Positions 8,923 through 16,892 of a DNA stretch of 37,687 bases are shown piece after piece. Numbering within the stretch: position 1 is the first letter of the stretch; each line of letters starts with the position of its first letter. Where the stretch lies: the NCBI GenBank assembly GCA_018716725.1, contig DVJP01000069.1:1-37687 (forward strand), read 5' to 3'. The notes beneath the pieces were generated by a model. That model ran no database searches, was not told where the DNA came from, and was given only the letters and a program-made list of their open reading frames with translations. This DNA is from Candidatus Merdivicinus excrementipullorum. GTDB lineage: Bacteria; Bacillota; Clostridia; Oscillospirales; Ruminococcaceae. Both the position numbers and the translations under genes were made by a program.

Positions 8923-9693
8923 TTACAGGCGCCGGATGTGGAACCCGCCGTCGGCGTTCAAAACCGTGCCGGTGCCGAAATCCAAAAGCCCCGAACAGGC
9001 GGCGGAAACACAGTTGGCCACATCCTCCGGCTGGCCGAACCGCCGGATAGGCGTAACCCCTTCCGCAATCATCTTTTCATATTTTTCATGGACCCCGGCG
9101 GTCATATCTGTGTCGATAATGCCGGGGCGCACCTCAAAAACTGGGATGCCGTACTCCGCCAACTCATCGGCGAACAGCTTGGTAACCATGGAAATCCCCG
9201 CCTTGGAAATGCAGTATTCCCCACGGGATGTGGAAGAAGTGTAGGCCGAAATAGAGGAGATATTCACAATCCGGGGTGTATAATGTGGAAGATTCTGTTT
9301 TTTGCAGGCAATCATCCGGTTGGCGGCCCCCTGGCACATAAAGAAGGTTCCCTCGCAGTTGATCCGCAGCAGCCGTTCAAAGCTCTCCGGCGTGGTTTCC
9401 AGAATGTTCAGGCGCACCTTGCAGGCCACCCCGGCATTGTTCACCAGCACATCAATGCGGCCGAATTTTTCTAAAGCGTAATCCAGCAGGGTCTCCCGGT
9501 CCTCCGGCACAGAAATATCCGCCCGGACATAATAAGCCTCCCCCTGCCGGTTTAATTCCGCCAGCAGGGCCTTGACCTCCTCCGGGGCGGCTGTGGCACA
9601 TAAAAGGGCAGTGTAACCGTCGGACAGGAGCTTTTTGGCAATGGCCAGGCCGATTCCCCGGCGGGCGCCGGTGACAATGGCGATTTTTTTCAT
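8923..9693 (-). CDS. SDR family oxidoreductase (256 aa)
   Basis: This is a classical short-chain dehydrogenase/reductase. The NAD(P) motif TGARRGIG is at residues 8-15, NNAG at 85-88, the catalytic serine is in NISSIS (about S147), and the active pair is Y160/K164 in EYCISKAG. The C-terminal RPGIIDTDM is also typical. The frame is open further upstream, but ATG 9693 (MKKIAIVTG) is the right start: AAGGAG lies eight bases before it, and the extension would overlap the OYE gene. It sits 23 bases downstream of the OYE stop and 21 bases before the flavoprotein gene. Reaction: NAD(P)-linked alcohol/ketone interconversion of an unidentified substrate. Confidence 0.92.
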   Translation of the reverse strand: MKKIAIVTGARRGIGLAIAKKLLSDGYTALLCATAAPEEVKALLAELNRQGEAYYVRADISVPEDRETLLDYALEKFGRIDVLVNNAGVACKVRLNILETTPESFERLLRINCEGTFFMCQGAANRMIACKKQNLPHYTPRIVNISSISAYTSSTSRGEYCISKAGISMVTKLFADELAEYGIPVFEVRPGIIDTDMTAGVHEKYEKMIAEGVTPIRRFGQPEDVANCVSAACSGLLDFGTGTVLNADGGFHIRRL

Positions 9694-9716
9694 CACAAAC
9701 ACTCCTTTTTCTGAGA

Positions 9717-11045
9717 TTACAGCCGGGGTTTCTGTCCTTGGACAGCTTCTTGATACAGCTTCGTATAGACGGAGTCCCGCACCACGCACCCGGCTTTGGA
9801 GCCGAAGCGCATGAGCTGGCTGCATTTGCCGCAGGCAATGCAGCATTTCCTGGAATCCAAATCCTTTCCGGAAAGGATGTCTTTGGCAAAATCCGGGTAG
9901 GCAAAAGCCATGCGGCCGAAGCCGGCAATTTGGAAATACCCCTCCCGGACTGCCCCCGCCGCCATCTGGGGCGCAAACTGCCGCAGGTAGCTTAACCCGG
10001 AACCGATGATAGTCAAATCCGGATATGCCTCCTGAATGGACTTGGTGCAGCTTAACATCCGGGCCACGCCGGCTAAGGGGGATTCCGGCAGGTCATAGAG
10101 CTGGAAATCGGCGGGTCGGTTTACATGGGGGTTTACATAAGGGTTGCCGATGGTAATGTCCAGCAGATTGACGCCCAATTCTTTATGGAGGATTCCCACA
10201 AGCTTTTTGGGCTCCGTCATATCCGGCGTCAAGCCGTCCTTCTCGTTGACGCCGAAGCCGTAAGGATACGGGAACCCGTCGTAAACGTTCAGCCGGGAAG
10301 TGACCAGGAAATCCCCGGAAACCCTGGCTCTGGCCGCCATAACGCTTTCCCGCAGAAACCGGGTGCGGTTTTCAAAGCTGCCGCCGAACAGTCCGGGGCG
10401 GGTAAAGGCGGACAAAAGCTCGCTGCCCAGATACCGGTGGCAGGATTTGACGTCCACCCCGTCGAACCCGGCCTTCTGGGCCAGGTACGCCGCCTCCCCC
10501 ATGCGCTCAATGAGCCGCTTTAAGTAGTCGTCGCTGACAATCCGTTCCTGGGATATGGGGCCGCCCTTTTCAAAAATCGGGTTATTGCAGGCAATCAGCG
10601 GCTCCGGGACGCCGTGGGGCTTGCTGTACCGGCCGGAATGGGTGGCCTGCATGAGTATCAGGGGCGCGTAACCGTTCTCCCTCATGGAAATTTCCCGGAT
10701 CCGGTGGTTCATGGCCCGGAAAGCGTCCAGGTTTTCCTCTTTGATCCACAGCTGGCGGGGATTTGCCCGGCCTTCCTCCCAAACGGCGGTGGCCTCCTCC
10801 CAGATGAGCCCCGCACCGCTTTTCGCAAATTTGTCGTACCGCCGCAGGGTCAGTTCGTCCGGCTTTCCGTCCGCCGTCCCGTCGCAGCCCTCCATGGGCT
10901 GGATGGCAATCCGGTTGGGGAGTTCCTTCCCTTCCAGCCGGATACTGCCTTTCAATGGAGCGGTATCCATGGAAAAAGGCAAATAAACGCCTTCTTTTTT
11001 TGCTTCCTCCTGGATTTCTCCTATGTTCTGATAATGAAACATCAT
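9717..11045 (-). CDS. Old Yellow Enzyme family NADH:flavin oxidoreductase with C-terminal Cys cluster (442 aa)
   Basis: An FMN-binding TIM barrel of the OYE / 2,4-dienoyl-CoA reductase type. Family markers are NRIAIQPMEGCDG near residue 43, LILMQATHSGRYS, and GFDGVDVKSCHRYL, whose HRYLGSELL matches the usual HGYLlxxFL motif. The C-terminus carries CIACGKC and a further Cys about 12 residues on (KAGC), the spacing that binds a 4Fe-4S cluster in DCR, TMADH and Bai-type reductases. The large C-terminal NAD/FAD domain of those longer enzymes is missing, so electrons must come from a partner; the FAD flavoprotein two genes downstream is one candidate. It is first in the operon. The start at 11045 has AAAGG upstream, and a second ATG follows at once. 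Likely an anaerobic ene-reductase, substrate unknown. Confidence 0.88.
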   Translation of the reverse strand: MMFHYQNIGEIQEEAKKEGVYLPFSMDTAPLKGSIRLEGKELPNRIAIQPMEGCDGTADGKPDELTLRRYDKFAKSGAGLIWEEATAVWEEGRANPRQLWIKEENLDAFRAMNHRIREISMRENGYAPLILMQATHSGRYSKPHGVPEPLIACNNPIFEKGGPISQERIVSDDYLKRLIERMGEAAYLAQKAGFDGVDVKSCHRYLGSELLSAFTRPGLFGGSFENRTRFLRESVMAARARVSGDFLVTSRLNVYDGFPYPYGFGVNEKDGLTPDMTEPKKLVGILHKELGVNLLDITIGNPYVNPHVNRPADFQLYDLPESPLAGVARMLSCTKSIQEAYPDLTIIGSGLSYLRQFAPQMAAGAVREGYFQIAGFGRMAFAYPDFAKDILSGKDLDSRKCCIACGKCSQLMRFGSKAGCVVRDSVYTKLYQEAVQGQKPRL

Positions 11046-11317
11046 ACCAACCTTTCTGGCGAAAAAGCCTTCGCCGCATCTTTTTTGCTAAAAATTTGCC
11101 CATTTGCTTTCTTTTCTTACCATTTTATGATAAAATAAAGCGGTGAGAAAATCTAGGCTTTGCTTTGGATGTTTTATGCAGAATTTGTTTTTTTCGAATA
11201 TGCCGATTTGAAAAAAGCCAAATTTTACATAGATTCCCGCAAAAAACGGCGACAAAACCTTTTTCCAATGGTTTATGCTGATAACAGAATCCATCCGTCA
11301 AAGAAAGGGTGATCGAT
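11046..11317. promoter_or_regulatory. Divergent intergenic control region
   Basis: This AT-rich gap separates the oxidoreductase operon (-) from the isomerase/dehydrogenase/AraC operon (+), so both promoters should lie here. On the plus strand TTGAAA (11208-11213), a 16-base gap and TAGATT (11230-11235) form a weak promoter candidate. TTTTATGATAAAA (11123-11135) is a 13-base inverted repeat that could be an operator for the AraC protein or another regulator. No gene is visible in it. Confidence 0.4.
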
Positions 11318-12082
11318 ATGCTGCACATGAAAACCGGCCTCACCTCCGTCACCTTCCGGCAGAAAAGCCCGGAGGAAATCATTGCCCTGGCCAAAGAGGC
11401 GGGGCTTACCGGCATTGAGTGGGGCGGAGATATCCATGTCCCCGCCGGGGATACAAAAACCGCCTCCGAAATTGGCCGCAAAACCCGGGAAGCCGGCCTT
11501 GCCGTCCTCTCCTACGGCTCCTATTACCGGGGGGACGAAGGGGAGGATTTCGCCCCGGTACTGGCCAGCGCCAAGGCCCTGGGCGCGCCTGTAATCCGCA
11601 TCTGGGCCGGCCGGAAACCCTTAGAAGAAAGCTCCCCGGAGGAAGTAAAGGCCCTGGCCGGGCGAATCCGGGAAGCGGCGGAAATGGCCCAGGAGGAAGG
11701 GATGGACCTGGCCCTTGAGTATCACCGGGGCACCGCCACTCAAACCGTCTCCGGAGCCTTGGAACTGTTAAAGGAAATCCGCGCCTGCAACGTATCCTGC
11801 TACTGGCAGCCAAACCCGGAGCTGACAAAAGAGGAACATCTGGCGGAAATCGACGCCCTTCTTCCGTTTTTATCCAACGTCCATGTATTTTCCTGGACCA
11901 AAGAAAGCCTCCGGCTTCCCCTGGCCGCAGGAGAGGACTGCTGGCTTTCTTACCTGAACCGCATCCGGGAAGGCGGCAAAAACCGGGCCTTAATCCTGGA
12001 ATTTGTAAAAGACGACAGCGCGGAACAATTCCGGGCAGACGCTGGTAGTTTAAAGGAATGGGCCGCCCGCCTGGGGCTTTAA
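11318..12082 (+). CDS. Sugar phosphate isomerase/epimerase, xylose-isomerase-like TIM barrel (254 aa)
   Basis: The protein has the AP-endonuclease-2/xylose-isomerase-like fold. Near the start, GLTGIEWGGDIHVPAGD holds the usual early acidic residue. The metal-binding glutamate region is LALEYHRGT, followed by SCYWQPNP, LSNVHVFSW and the late glutamate in ALILEFVKDD. These enzymes isomerise, epimerise or dehydrate sugars, keto-sugars and inositols with a divalent metal. The frame opens at a GTG at 11309, but ATG 11318 is preferred because AAAGGG lies eight bases before it. It is first gene of the plus-strand operon, 13 bases before the dehydrogenase. The specific substrate cannot be read from sequence. 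Confidence 0.88.
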   Translation: MLHMKTGLTSVTFRQKSPEEIIALAKEAGLTGIEWGGDIHVPAGDTKTASEIGRKTREAGLAVLSYGSYYRGDEGEDFAPVLASAKALGAPVIRIWAGRKPLEESSPEEVKALAGRIREAAEMAQEEGMDLALEYHRGTATQTVSGALELLKEIRACNVSCYWQPNPELTKEEHLAEIDALLPFLSNVHVFSWTKESLRLPLAAGEDCWLSYLNRIREGGKNRALILEFVKDDSAEQFRADAGSLKEWAARLGL

Positions 12083-12095
12083 AAGGAGGAGCATT

Positions 12096-13106
12096 ATGAA
12101 GGAAACCGCCGCTTTTATCAATGTGAGCGCTCAGAACGAGCTGCTCCGCGTCTATGACAGCGCCGTTTATGAACGGCTCCGCCAAACCCTGGACCTGCCC
12201 CGGGAAGTGATCCTGGCGGAAAACTTGGAGGCGCACCGGGAACGCCTGTCCAAGGCGTCTTATTTGTTTTCCACCTGGGGCATGCCCGCTTTGACTGAGG
12301 AGCAAATCGAGGAATACCTGCCCAATCTGAAGGCTGTATTTTACGCCGCCGGCACGGTGCAGGGCTTTGCCCGCCCCTTTTTAAACCGTGGGATCAAGGT
12401 GTTCAGCGCCTGGGCCGCCAACGCCGTCCCTGTGGCGGAATTTACCGTGGCCCAGATCGTCCTTTCCGGGAAAGGCTACTTCCAGGGAATGCGCCGCATG
12501 GAAAAAGGCGGGCGGGAAGCCTTTAACGCCTACGCCCACTCCCTCCCCTGCAACTACCAGGTAAAAATCGGCGTCCTGGGGGCGGGCATGATCGGCTCCC
12601 GGGTGCTGAAAATGCTTCAGGGATATGATTTTGAAACGCTTGCTTACGACCCCTTTGCCAGCGATGAAAAGCTGGCCGCCCTTGGGGCCAAACGGGCTTC
12701 CCTAGAGGAGATTTTCTCCCAGTGCCAGGTAATTTCCAACCACATCGCGAACCTTCCCGCAACTCAAAAAATGCTCCGGTATGAGCATTTTTCCAAAATG
12801 AAGAAAAACGCGGTATTTATCAACACCGGCCGGGGCGCTCAGGTGGCGGAGGAGGATCTGGCGCGAGCTTTGCGGGAGGAACCGGACCGGACCGCCCTTT
12901 TGGACGTCACCTGGCCGGAGCCTCCGGAAGGGGACAGCCCCCTTCTGGCCCTGCCTAACTGCATCCTCTCTCCCCACATTGCCGGGAGCATCAACAACGA
13001 GGTGGCCCGCATGGGGGCGTATATGGCGGAGGAATACGAGGCCTTTTCTGGGGGGCGTTCCTGCCGGTACCAGGTCACCTTGGATATGCTGGAAACTATG
13101 GCGTAA
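12096..13106 (+). CDS. D-isomer specific 2-hydroxyacid dehydrogenase family protein (336 aa)
   Basis: The C-terminal Rossmann domain has IGVLGAGMIGSRVL (GxGxxG at 162-167). The catalytic triad of the family is visible: R246 in NTGRGAQV, E275 in VTWPEPP and H294 in LSPHIAGS. The N-terminal lobe is less conserved. The family reduces 2-keto acids to D-2-hydroxyacids (or the reverse) with NAD(P)H; some members act on other hydroxy-carbonyl compounds. AAAAGGAGG precedes ATG 12096. It lies between the isomerase and AraC genes with almost no gap, so it belongs to the same operon and probably processes a sugar-acid or keto-acid made in the pathway. Confidence 0.9.
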   Translation: MKETAAFINVSAQNELLRVYDSAVYERLRQTLDLPREVILAENLEAHRERLSKASYLFSTWGMPALTEEQIEEYLPNLKAVFYAAGTVQGFARPFLNRGIKVFSAWAANAVPVAEFTVAQIVLSGKGYFQGMRRMEKGGREAFNAYAHSLPCNYQVKIGVLGAGMIGSRVLKMLQGYDFETLAYDPFASDEKLAALGAKRASLEEIFSQCQVISNHIANLPATQKMLRYEHFSKMKKNAVFINTGRGAQVAEEDLARALREEPDRTALLDVTWPEPPEGDSPLLALPNCILSPHIAGSINNEVARMGAYMAEEYEAFSGGRSCRYQVTLDMLETMA

Positions 13107-13110
13107 CATT

Positions 13111-13929
13111 ATGATTCCTTCCTTAATTACCCAAATGCAGTACAGGGAGGACGGACGGTCCCCCCACAGCCATTACCACCTGTCCTGCGAACTGGTCTTT
13201 GTCTGTTCCGGCGCGGCGGAGTTTACCATTGACGGCCGGAAATACCTGGCCGAGGAACAGTCGGCGGTTTTTATCAGCAGCTACGAACAGCACGAAATCC
13301 GCATCCTGAAAGCCCCCTACCGCCGGTATTTTGCCATGGTGCAGGCTCAGGAGCTGGAACGGGCCTTCCCCGCCTCCTCCCTGCCGGGGATTTTTAAAAA
13401 CCGCCCGGCGGGGTTCTCCCACTGCGTATCGTTAAAGGCCTTCGGCGCGGAATCGGAACGGCTGTTTGCCCGGCTTTTGGAGGAAACCTCCCAAGCCGCG
13501 CCTTACGGGGAGCAGATGGTCAAAAATCTTCTGGAGGAGCTGCTTATTTTGGTATACCGGACCTGCCCGGAAAATTTCTCCAGTCTGGAAGCAGGCTCCG
13601 GCAGCCGGGTTCGGGAGATTCAGCAGTATATTGAAGCCCATTTTGCCGAGGATTTGCAGGTTTCCGGCCTGGCCCGGAAATTTTACATGAACCACTGCTA
13701 CCTGACACACCTTTTTAAAAAGCAGGTGGGCTACAGCCCCAAACAGTATATCCTCCTAAACCGGCTTTCCTATGCCCAGGAACTGTTGGAAACCACCCAG
13801 TTTCAGGTTTCCCAAGTGGCGTTCCAGTGCGGGTTTGGGGATGTCAACAACTTTATCCGGGCGTTCCGGGAATGGTTCGGGGTATCCCCCAGCCAGTTCC
13901 GGAAACAGAACGGCAAACGCCCGCCTTGA
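13111..13929 (+). CDS. AraC family transcriptional regulator (272 aa)
   Basis: The N-terminal half is a cupin-like sensor domain (HSHYHLSCELVFVCSG, then FTIDGRKYLAEEQSAVFI), typical of AraC proteins that bind small sugars or related ligands. The C-terminal ~100 residues hold the two helix-turn-helix motifs, with VSGLARKFYMNHCYLTHLF in the first and VSQVAFQCGFGDVNNFIRA in the second, followed by FGVSPSQFRK. The frame is open back into the dehydrogenase gene, but ATG 13111, four bases after that stop, is the natural start. No strong ribosome site is seen, so translation is probably coupled. It likely controls the two divergent operons at 11046-11317. Confidence 0.9.
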   Translation: MIPSLITQMQYREDGRSPHSHYHLSCELVFVCSGAAEFTIDGRKYLAEEQSAVFISSYEQHEIRILKAPYRRYFAMVQAQELERAFPASSLPGIFKNRPAGFSHCVSLKAFGAESERLFARLLEETSQAAPYGEQMVKNLLEELLILVYRTCPENFSSLEAGSGSRVREIQQYIEAHFAEDLQVSGLARKFYMNHCYLTHLFKKQVGYSPKQYILLNRLSYAQELLETTQFQVSQVAFQCGFGDVNNFIRAFREWFGVSPSQFRKQNGKRPP

Positions 13930-13943
13930 TAAAAATTACAAAG

Positions 13944-13977
13944 GAGCCAGTTTTGACCCAATGGGCAAAACTGGCTC
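13944..13977. terminator. Hairpin between convergent genes
   Basis: GAGCCAGTTTTG (13944-13955) pairs perfectly with CAAAACTGGCTC (13966-13977), with CCC/GGG pairing inside the loop. It ends the AraC operon (+) and faces the end of the second mannosidase gene (-). T-tracts are weak on both sides. Confidence 0.7.
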
Positions 13978-14000
13978 TTACGGTATTACAGAAACATTCC

Positions 14001-16673
14001 TTATTCTAAAAACTCAATAGAAACCGCTGCATAAGCCGGTACCGTACAGGACAGAACCCGGTTTTCCGGAAGGGGTTTGCTGTCCTCCAAAGGCTTTTCC
14101 TGCATATTAACCGCCCGGTACTCCCGCAGCCCTGCAAACAGGCCGGAAACGGAGAGGCTGGCGGATTCTTCTTTCCCGCCGAGATTCAGCAGGCGCACCA
14201 GAAGGGTATCCCGTTCCTCAGTGAGTTTTACCGCGCTCAGCACAACGTTCTGTCCGGAAACCGCAACCAGTTCCGCACTGTTCCCCAGGCAAAGGTCCGG
14301 TTTCCGGTAATCCCGCAGGAACGCTTCATCCGGGCTTTTGCGGAAAGACACTTTTGGCGGCTCCAAAAAGGCCTGAAGTTCCGTCCAAGTTTCCAATACG
14401 CTGCCGCCGTGGGGCAGGATGGACAGCTCCCAGGTAATGGGCTTGCGCAGTTTGGCCTGCCGGGTATCAAAGTCTGGATTTACATCCCAAGGGTACCGGT
14501 CGATGCAGGCAGCATTGCGCACCAGGGTCAACGCCAGCGCGCACTCCGGCGAATCCACCGCTTCATACTCGTAAACGCCTTTGGCAGCGATCATCAGCCC
14601 CCTGCCGTTTTCCGAAACCGAGCAGAAATCCTGCATGGGATGGCAGAATAAATCCGGGGTTACTTCTCCCTGATGCCCTTTCGGCAAGCCGAGGCTGTGG
14701 GATTGGACGCAGTACGGCTGGCCGCTTTGGGATACGGATACTCCCCGGAACCCTGTGGGGAAAAGGAGCCGCACCTGATGGTCGTCGGCCCGGCAGTCCA
14801 TGGTAAACCGGATGTCAGCCCGCCGCCAGCCCTTCAGCAGGCGCACAGTGTAGGAAACCCGCAGAGGGGTCGTCTCGGCAGTGCGCCCATTTAAGTCCGG
14901 CGTCAGCCCGCAGGGAACCGGAACGGCATACTCCACCTGATATTCGGCGCCTAAAAAATTATGGAAAATCCTGGTTACTGCGGCGCTGCCGGGATTGGAA
15001 ACCACCGTATTCTGCACCGGCTCCCGCCGCAGGTAAAAGTTGCCGCAGTCGCCGCTTTCCTCCAAGCGGAGCAGGCCGTCGTACTGGGTTTGGGTTTCCT
15101 TGTCAAAAACGGATAAAGCGCCGTTGGGCTGGATTTGGATTTTCAAAAACTCGTTTTCCAGAACTCCGTCCGGCAGGGAGGGGACCGCGGCCTGGGGCTG
15201 CTGGGGTTCCCGGATCAGGTCGATCCGCTGGACGCCAAGCCCCTTGGACCCGGGCAGTTCCGCCAGCAGATGGTACCGGGCGCCTGCATAACGGCTGGGA
15301 TGCCCCCGTTCCGGGTTGTACCGGGTATCCAGGATCTTTTCTTTTTTCAACAGCGCGCAGGGCGCCGGGCCGCCGTCAGGCAGGCGCAGAGAAAACTGGG
15401 GCATTTCCAGCGCATCCGGGATGTCTAAGGAAAACTCCGCGCAGCCGGGTTTTGCGGCGGCTGCATAAAAGACGGTGGCAAAAGGCCCGCTGTCCTCCAT
15501 GCAGCTCATAAGATACCGGAAAGAATCCTCCGTTACCTGCTGGCTTAAGGAGATGGAGCTTCCGTACCGGGCCATAGCCTGTTCGAAGACCTCGTCCACC
15601 GAACAGCATCCCAAGGTATCGTGGGCGTGGTTTTCCAAAATCAGCTCCCAGCTTTTTTCCACCGCCCATTTCCGGGATTCCATGCCGAGGCGGACAGCGG
15701 CGCTGTGGAAGGGTTCCGCCCACTTCTCCGCCAGCCGTTCCGCCCGGTAGTGCGTAAGCTTATGATCCGCCCGGCAGGAATGGGTAGATTGCAGCACATC
15801 CTCATAGGGGTTCATCAGCTCCCCTTCATAAACGCGCAGCGTTTTCCCTTCCGCGCGGCATTCCTCCTGAAACGCCGCGGCATATTCCTCCGGGCTGGAC
15901 TGTTTGATCTCCCACTGAGGATAGGCCTCCCGGAGCTGTTCAAGAACCGCCCCAATATCCGGCTGGGCCCAGGAATGGTCGATGCCGTTTAGCCAGAAAT
16001 GCACCGGGACCGGCGCATTGTGTTCCTTCAAAGCCCGGATATCCTCGATTCTGTTTTTCAGCCCCTTGCGAGCAAAGGACTGGCCGTCCACTGTTTCCGT
16101 GTAATCCTCCCACTGGAGGGGCAGGGACGTAGCTTCCCCGTATCCATGATAGGAATAATGCATGGTGACGCTTTGCCCGGAAGGAGACTTCCATTCAAAA
16201 GCCGCCGGGGATCCAGGCTCCATTCCGCGCCATGCCAGAGCATCCTGAACGCCAAATTCCCGCAGCACCATAGGCGTCTGGGCCGCATGGCCAAACTCAT
16301 CCACCATATAAGAAAAATACATAGCCCCGCCTAATTCCTGGGATTTTTTCAGCCCGTAAAGCAGGTTACGGCACATGGCCTCCCCGGAAATCAGCGTTTC
16401 CAGCGGCTGCGCATACCAGGGGCCGATTTTAAGCCGGCCCTCCCTGGCCAGCTTCTGGATGCGCGGCTTCATTTCCGGCCGCACATCCAGGTAATCCTGC
16501 ACCATCATATACTGGCCGTCCGTAATAAATACATAATTAGGGTCCGCCTCCATAATTTGAACCAGACGGTCCATCATCCGCACCAGACGCACCCGATATT
16601 TTTCCAAGGGCATATACCATTCCCTGTCCCAATGGGTGTTGGACAACACAAAGATTTTCCGCTTACTTGACAT
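14001..16673 (-). CDS. Alpha-mannosidase-like glycoside hydrolase family 38, MngB-like (890 aa)
   Basis: The N-terminus LSNTHWDREWYMPLEKYR is the GH38 zinc motif, with H14 and D16 as ligands. The nucleophile region MVDEFGHAAQ gives D125, and the late histidine region is ENHAHDTLGCCSVDEV. The placement of the motif at the extreme N-terminus and the length resemble mannosylglycerate hydrolase (MngB) and related bacterial enzymes rather than the longer-leader form at 1560-4349. No signal peptide is present, so it is cytoplasmic. GGCGGG is a modest ribosome site before ATG 16673. The gene is divergent from the YesN/YesM and ABC transporter operon and has its own promoter at 16727-16755, so it probably acts on what that importer brings in. 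Substrate is not certain; GH38 members can cleave mannosides of varied aglycones. Confidence 0.92.
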   Translation of the reverse strand: MSSKRKIFVLSNTHWDREWYMPLEKYRVRLVRMMDRLVQIMEADPNYVFITDGQYMMVQDYLDVRPEMKPRIQKLAREGRLKIGPWYAQPLETLISGEAMCRNLLYGLKKSQELGGAMYFSYMVDEFGHAAQTPMVLREFGVQDALAWRGMEPGSPAAFEWKSPSGQSVTMHYSYHGYGEATSLPLQWEDYTETVDGQSFARKGLKNRIEDIRALKEHNAPVPVHFWLNGIDHSWAQPDIGAVLEQLREAYPQWEIKQSSPEEYAAAFQEECRAEGKTLRVYEGELMNPYEDVLQSTHSCRADHKLTHYRAERLAEKWAEPFHSAAVRLGMESRKWAVEKSWELILENHAHDTLGCCSVDEVFEQAMARYGSSISLSQQVTEDSFRYLMSCMEDSGPFATVFYAAAAKPGCAEFSLDIPDALEMPQFSLRLPDGGPAPCALLKKEKILDTRYNPERGHPSRYAGARYHLLAELPGSKGLGVQRIDLIREPQQPQAAVPSLPDGVLENEFLKIQIQPNGALSVFDKETQTQYDGLLRLEESGDCGNFYLRREPVQNTVVSNPGSAAVTRIFHNFLGAEYQVEYAVPVPCGLTPDLNGRTAETTPLRVSYTVRLLKGWRRADIRFTMDCRADDHQVRLLFPTGFRGVSVSQSGQPYCVQSHSLGLPKGHQGEVTPDLFCHPMQDFCSVSENGRGLMIAAKGVYEYEAVDSPECALALTLVRNAACIDRYPWDVNPDFDTRQAKLRKPITWELSILPHGGSVLETWTELQAFLEPPKVSFRKSPDEAFLRDYRKPDLCLGNSAELVAVSGQNVVLSAVKLTEERDTLLVRLLNLGGKEESASLSVSGLFAGLREYRAVNMQEKPLEDSKPLPENRVLSCTVPAYAAVSIEFLE

Positions 16674-16726
16674 CCGTATCCCGCCTTTACAATATATTGT
16701 TGGAATATTCAGCTGATTCCGTTTAC

Positions 16727-16755
16727 ATTATAGAACTTTGCCGGGAATCGCACAA
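16727..16755 (-). promoter_or_regulatory. Promoter of the second mannosidase gene
   Basis: Read on the minus strand: TTGTGC (16750-16755), a 17-base spacer, then TATAAT (16727-16732), about 54 bases before ATG 16673. Confidence 0.65.
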
Positions 16756-16838
16756 GCTAAAAATAAGAAAATACATCAAAAACAAACATCGTTTAAAAAA
16801 CTCCATAAATTTATAATATATTTCAAAAAATCGTTATA

Positions 16839-16867
16839 TTGTTTGTTTTTTAAAAAACTGTTATAAT
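16839..16867 (+). promoter_or_regulatory. Promoter of the yesN-like operon, with palindrome in the spacer
   Basis: TTGTTT (16839-16844), a 17-base spacer and TATAAT (16862-16867) form a good vegetative promoter 25 bases before the start codon. The spacer holds a perfect 14-base palindrome, six T then six A flanked by G and C (16845-16858), a position where a bound protein would block RNA polymerase. Confidence 0.7.
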
Positions 16868-16892
16868 AAAAACACGAAATAGGTGATTAAAT

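Noticed and set aside
8509-9474. 321-codon plus-strand open frame opposite the flavoprotein and SDR genes
   Set aside because: It crosses two well-supported minus-strand genes and their junction. The sequence matches no protein pattern.
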